From Heterobilharzia americana (Eukaryota; Platyhelminthes; Trematoda; Strigeidida; Schistosomatidae), in the NCBI GenBank assembly GCA_944470555.2, contig OX104127.1, positions 31,139,661-31,203,660 on the forward strand: 64,000 nucleotides of DNA, in the 5' to 3' direction. Below are positions 63,011-64,000 of this stretch, piece after piece (the first letter of the stretch is position 1; each line of letters opens with the position of its first letter). Both the position numbers and the translations under genes were made by a program. Under the pieces are notes generated by a model. The model saw only the letters and a program-made list of their open reading frames with translations. It did not search any database and was not told where the DNA came from.

Positions 63011-63290
63011 ATTACAAGTATATCGACAAATAAAAATAGCGGTTATAGTTATAATAATGTTGCTAGTTGATGACACAAAAGTTGAAGGAAAACAAAATGG
63101 GTTAACGTACGGTTTTTTAAATTGTTTATAAGCAGCATGCTAGAGCTAATAAACAGTCAGAGGACTATTGTAATATGAACGTGGCGAGATAACTAAGATA
63201 AACTAAAAATGCTTCGAGATGAATGGGGATTTAAACTTAGAAGTAGTATTCATCATGGACTGATGTCAGTTGGGGAACCACTGAAAATCT

Positions 63291-63345
63291 GGGAGCACTG
63301 GACAGCTGTTTCGTCCTAGTATGGGACTCCTCAGCAGTATGCACC
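63291..63345 (-). ncRNA. Hammerhead ribozyme candidate of SINE family B
   Basis: The minus strand reads GCATACTG, core CTGAGGAG, stem II GTCC/GGAC around CATACTA, GAAA, a self-complementary ACAGCTGT as stem III, and GTC as cleavage triplet followed by CAGTGCTCCC. The stem I pair is ACTG with CAGT. All invariant core bases that I know are present. The layout mirrors family A although the stems and flanks differ. Confidence 0.7.
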
Positions 63346-63604
63346 CACGACCCGGTTAGGGACTGAACTCAGGACCTTCAGGCTTCACGGCGAAGGCGTT
63401 AACTATTCAGTCACTGAGTTCGTTTTCAGTGGTTCACAATTTCCAAATTCTGTCAATTTACGGTATAGCCTGACTATCATCCATGGTCTTCAGTTAGCAT
63501 TAGAAGTTGGAAATCGTGAACCACTGGAAACCAACTCAGTGACTGAATAGTTAACGCGTTCGCCGTGAAACCTGAAAGTCCTGAGTTCGATCCCAGCCGG
63601 GTCG

Positions 63605-63657
63605 TGAGTGCTTAATGCTGAGGAGTCTCGTAGTAGGATGAAACAGCTGTCCAGTGC
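63605..63657 (+). ncRNA. Hammerhead ribozyme candidate of SINE family B, weaker stems
   Basis: Core CTGAGGAG at 63618-63625, GAAA, ACAGCTGT and the GTC triplet are intact. Stem II (GTCT/GGAT) has wobble pairs and stem I has a mismatch (AATG with CAGT). Confidence 0.55.
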
Positions 63658-63708
63658 CCCCAGGTTTCCAATAGTTCCCCAACTGATATCAGTCCATGAT
63701 GAATACTA

Positions 63709-64000
63709 CTTTTAAAAACGCTCTGTCAAAAGTTGCAATCACTGGTGCGAATAAATGGAGTTTCACCGGGAACCATTAAATGTAGGAATAATAATATTAT
63801 TAATGACGATATAAAAGTACAAAAATTAATCTAATAAGGGAAATAGTTGAAAAATAAAGGATAAATGAAACAAACTAAGACCAAGTTAAGGCCAAATAAA
63901 GACTGCACGTACTTCTTTAGCACACAAAGGTCTGGCTTCAGCTGATAGATAACAGTAGGCTATGTTGTTTCTAGAAGTTGAAAACGAAGAAAAGATAATT
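63709..64000. other. No feature seen
   Basis: AT-rich DNA to the window edge. Confidence 0.4.

Larger units (their letters stand above)
63241..63708. mobile_element. SINE family B inverted pair with two hammerhead cores
   Basis: The minus copy 63241-63446 and plus copy 63501-63708 face each other head to head across about 55 bases. Each has a tRNA-like head (A box region CAGTGACTGAATAGTTAACG; B box GTTCGATCC in the plus copy), a hammerhead-like block and a tail ending CATGATGAATACTACTT. They are the best-kept family B copies in the window. Confidence 0.85.

Overview
The window is AT-rich animal DNA with small exons, kilobase introns and very dense, mostly decayed retroelements. The repeat set points to a blood fluke of the genus Schistosoma: RTE-clade non-LTR retrotransposons (the SR2/SR3/Perere-3 type known from that genus), Penelope-like GIY-YIG relics, and tRNA-headed SINEs carrying type I hammerhead ribozymes like the schistosome Sm-alpha repeats. 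Species cannot be fixed from the sequence alone.

Left third (1-21150): no complete gene is visible. It holds a Penelope-like relic, degraded SINEs, two about 770-bp near-identical foldback-type elements in opposite orientation (5271-6042 and 18736-19580), two tail fragments of a second RTE family (10195-10690, 13310-13960) and one minus-strand stretch that looks like a real terminal exon of a secreted protein (12572-12912). Centre (21159-29314): a full-length RTE element with an intact 1044-codon endonuclease/reverse transcriptase and a target-site duplication, followed by a decayed copy of the same family with its own 11-bp duplication. From 29.3 to 38.2 kb there are only repeats and unassigned DNA.

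Right part (38.3-59.5 kb): one convincing host gene on the plus strand can be assembled from five exons whose splice phases agree at every junction (0,1,1,1). It predicts a 929-residue type I membrane protein: signal peptide, Cys-containing and heavily N-glycosylated Ig-like ectodomain, one transmembrane helix and a long Asn/Ser-rich cytoplasmic tail. An extra in-phase exon at 41966-42075, with a stop and a nearby AATAAA, could give a soluble form. Its introns are loaded with RTE, SINE and Penelope fragments, including a plausible hammerhead ribozyme on the sense strand 72 nt before exon 2. Beyond the gene (59.5-64 kb) are a nearly perfect 89-bp palindrome of two hammerhead SINEs, an internally deleted RTE copy and a palindromic pair of a second SINE family that also carries a hammerhead core.

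The most unusual pattern is that both SINE families occur again and again as inverted pairs, always with the tRNA-like heads in the middle and the tails outward.
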